Source of the DNA: an uncultured Christensenella sp.
GTDB taxonomy: Bacteria; Bacillota; Clostridia; Christensenellales; UBA3700
Assembly (NCBI GenBank): GCA_910576875.1
Contig: CAJTKI010000004.1
Location: 1-42,072, forward strand
Reading direction: 5' to 3'
DNA: 42,072 bases
How positions within the stretch are numbered: the stretch's first letter is position 1; each line of letters opens with the position of its first letter. Under the pieces are notes generated by a model, which did not search any database, was not told the DNA's origin, and was given only the letters and a program-made list of their open reading frames with translations. Shown in pieces: positions 40,905-42,072 of the stretch. The translations under genes and the position numbers were made by a program.

Positions 40905-42072
40905 CACATAAATATTCCGTCTTGACTCTTTGATTCATATCGCTTATGACACCCATGAACAATCCTTGCAAAAAGCAAAGTTCCCGCCTTGCTGCCAACA
41001 GGCCTTGTAGCCTCGCACAGTCTGCCGGCTTTGCGCTCGATTACATTGCCGCCCGCTTGCACGACATGGAATCGTAAATCTGCGACAAGCAACCCTCGTT
41101 GTTTATTATTGTTTTTGATTCGTCTGCATTGAGGAGTTGTTTGCATTAAGCGTCTTATGCAATGCGCCATAGGGCAATACCGCAACCGCTTTTAAAATAC
41201 AGCAAAACCGTCACAAACAGCGTAGGCTCCTTTGACAGGGCAGCGCATCGTATAAATCCATTCAACAAATTTGTCTGCCGCAAATAGCGCGATCGCAAAA
41301 CACGCCGCGCCGCATTATCTTACGCGCTTCATATGCTTTTGCCGCAATGGACGCAATTTGTTTGCATAAAAGCCGCAAAACATTATTCCCGGCATACAAC
41401 ACACGGAAACTTTAACAAAAACAGCGCCGGCGTGGACTTTAATCGTAATCTGCTTTTTTAATTGTTGAATAGAATGCAACAATTGTACGCAATAAACACA
41501 TTACAATTTGCACGGGCAAACACCTTATAGCATTTTGGACTATTTGTTCGCGAATCAATACCACAGATCATGCTTTCGCCGCAAATATTCGCAGGGGTAA
41601 ATTCTGCTCATAGCGATCTTTGCGCGCAAAAATTGCCGGCAAACATATCCGATATTTCTTTATGCGTTCGTCAACCGTGCCGGTAAAACTCCGACAACAC
41701 GCTTTCGATCGTTTCAAAATCAGACAATTAAGCAGACATGCAAATAGGGCAGAAAAATTTTACACGCGCGCATCCATGCATGATGCTGTATTTTGTTGAA
41801 AATTGAACACCGCAATCCCGCACAACGCTCCGAACACGGTATTTTCCATTACGCATTGTTTTGATTATTGTTTTATACGCCCAAAAGTCTAGATAACGGA
41901 AACTCTATGCATCCTCGGCTTAAACAACAAATCACGCATTGCGCCATTATGCCATAGCAGTAAATTTTGCATTTTCTACAATTGCGCTGCCGGAGATTCC
42001 TTGGCATCACGGCATTTTCAGCAATTTATACGACAAGCTGCACTTGGAGATCCGATTTTTGTTGTCGGCACG

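Larger units (their letters stand above)
39501..42072. other. 2.6 kb without recognisable genes, parS cluster
   Basis: Lower in GC than the left two thirds of the window, and no frame on either strand combines length, start signal and a familiar product. It holds three parS sites and one split parS between 39951 and 40904, an eight-base inverted repeat at 41460-41484, and many short GCAA/TTGC-rich words. The sites are listed separately. It may be an origin-proximal partition region or decayed coding DNA. No DnaA-box cluster is present. Confidence 0.6.

Noticed and set aside
41460..41484. Eight-base inverted repeat as terminator
   Set aside because: No T-run and no gene ends there.
1..42072. 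CRISPR array, rRNA operon or insertion sequence
   Set aside because: No regularly spaced repeats, no rRNA signature and no transposase-like frame were seen.

Overview
The window reads as chromosomal DNA from a spore-forming, probably uncultured member of the Clostridia (Firmicutes), moderately GC-rich, with strong AGGAGG-type ribosome binding sites. The evidence is a spoVT / spoVB-like / yabN-mazG block, a yabP-yabQ pair, lipoproteins with clear lipoboxes, a type III glutamine synthetase and ParB-binding parS sites of the Bacillus/Clostridium type. The parS sites at the right end, together with genes that sit near the origin in Bacillus subtilis, suggest an origin-proximal location. The genus cannot be named from the sequence alone.

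Layout. 1-3.8 kb (minus): secG with its own promoter and terminator, then smpB-metY-metA-LMW phosphatase as one tight cluster; MetA carries the glutamate that marks acetyl-CoA use, and MetY takes the acetylated product. 3.9-6.3 kb: a ferritin-like protein convergent with phosphoglucomutase. 6.5-15.8 kb: two very large lipoproteins that share an unusual His/Cys segment, tail to tail; the second is translationally coupled to a response regulator and sensor kinase. 15.9-20.9 kb (minus): spoVT-spoVB-mazG-dus-trmL, with overlapping genes and a sigma-G-like promoter. 20.9-23.2 kb: two orphan genes that look like phage tail accessory genes. 23.4-26.0 kb: a MacB/FtsX-type ABC transporter. 26.2-30.1 kb: glnN followed by a compact alanyl-tRNA synthetase. 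30.5-32.4 kb (plus): a YgjP-type metallopeptidase and a UgtP/MGDG-type glycosyltransferase. 32.7-37.8 kb: an accessory region, more AT-rich in parts, with two small HTH regulators, an O-acetyltransferase behind a candidate invertible promoter, an alpha/beta hydrolase, a small dimeric alpha/beta-barrel-type protein, a P-loop kinase and tRNA-Ser(GGA). 38.2-39.4 kb: a helical-bundle protein, yabP and yabQ. 39.4-42.1 kb: no recognisable gene, but three parS sites and one parS split by 7 bases.

The most interesting observations are: (1) a 31-base inverted repeat that overlaps the start codon of the O-acetyltransferase and encloses 140 bases containing a consensus promoter that now points away from the gene; (2) the large lipoprotein family coupled to a two-component system, with a nine-G run in the signal-peptide codons; (3) the parS cluster in a gene-free 2.6 kb; (4) an alanyl-tRNA synthetase lacking both the editing-associated beta-barrel and the C-Ala domain; (5) two genes whose -10 box lies six bases before the start codon, predicting leaderless mRNA.
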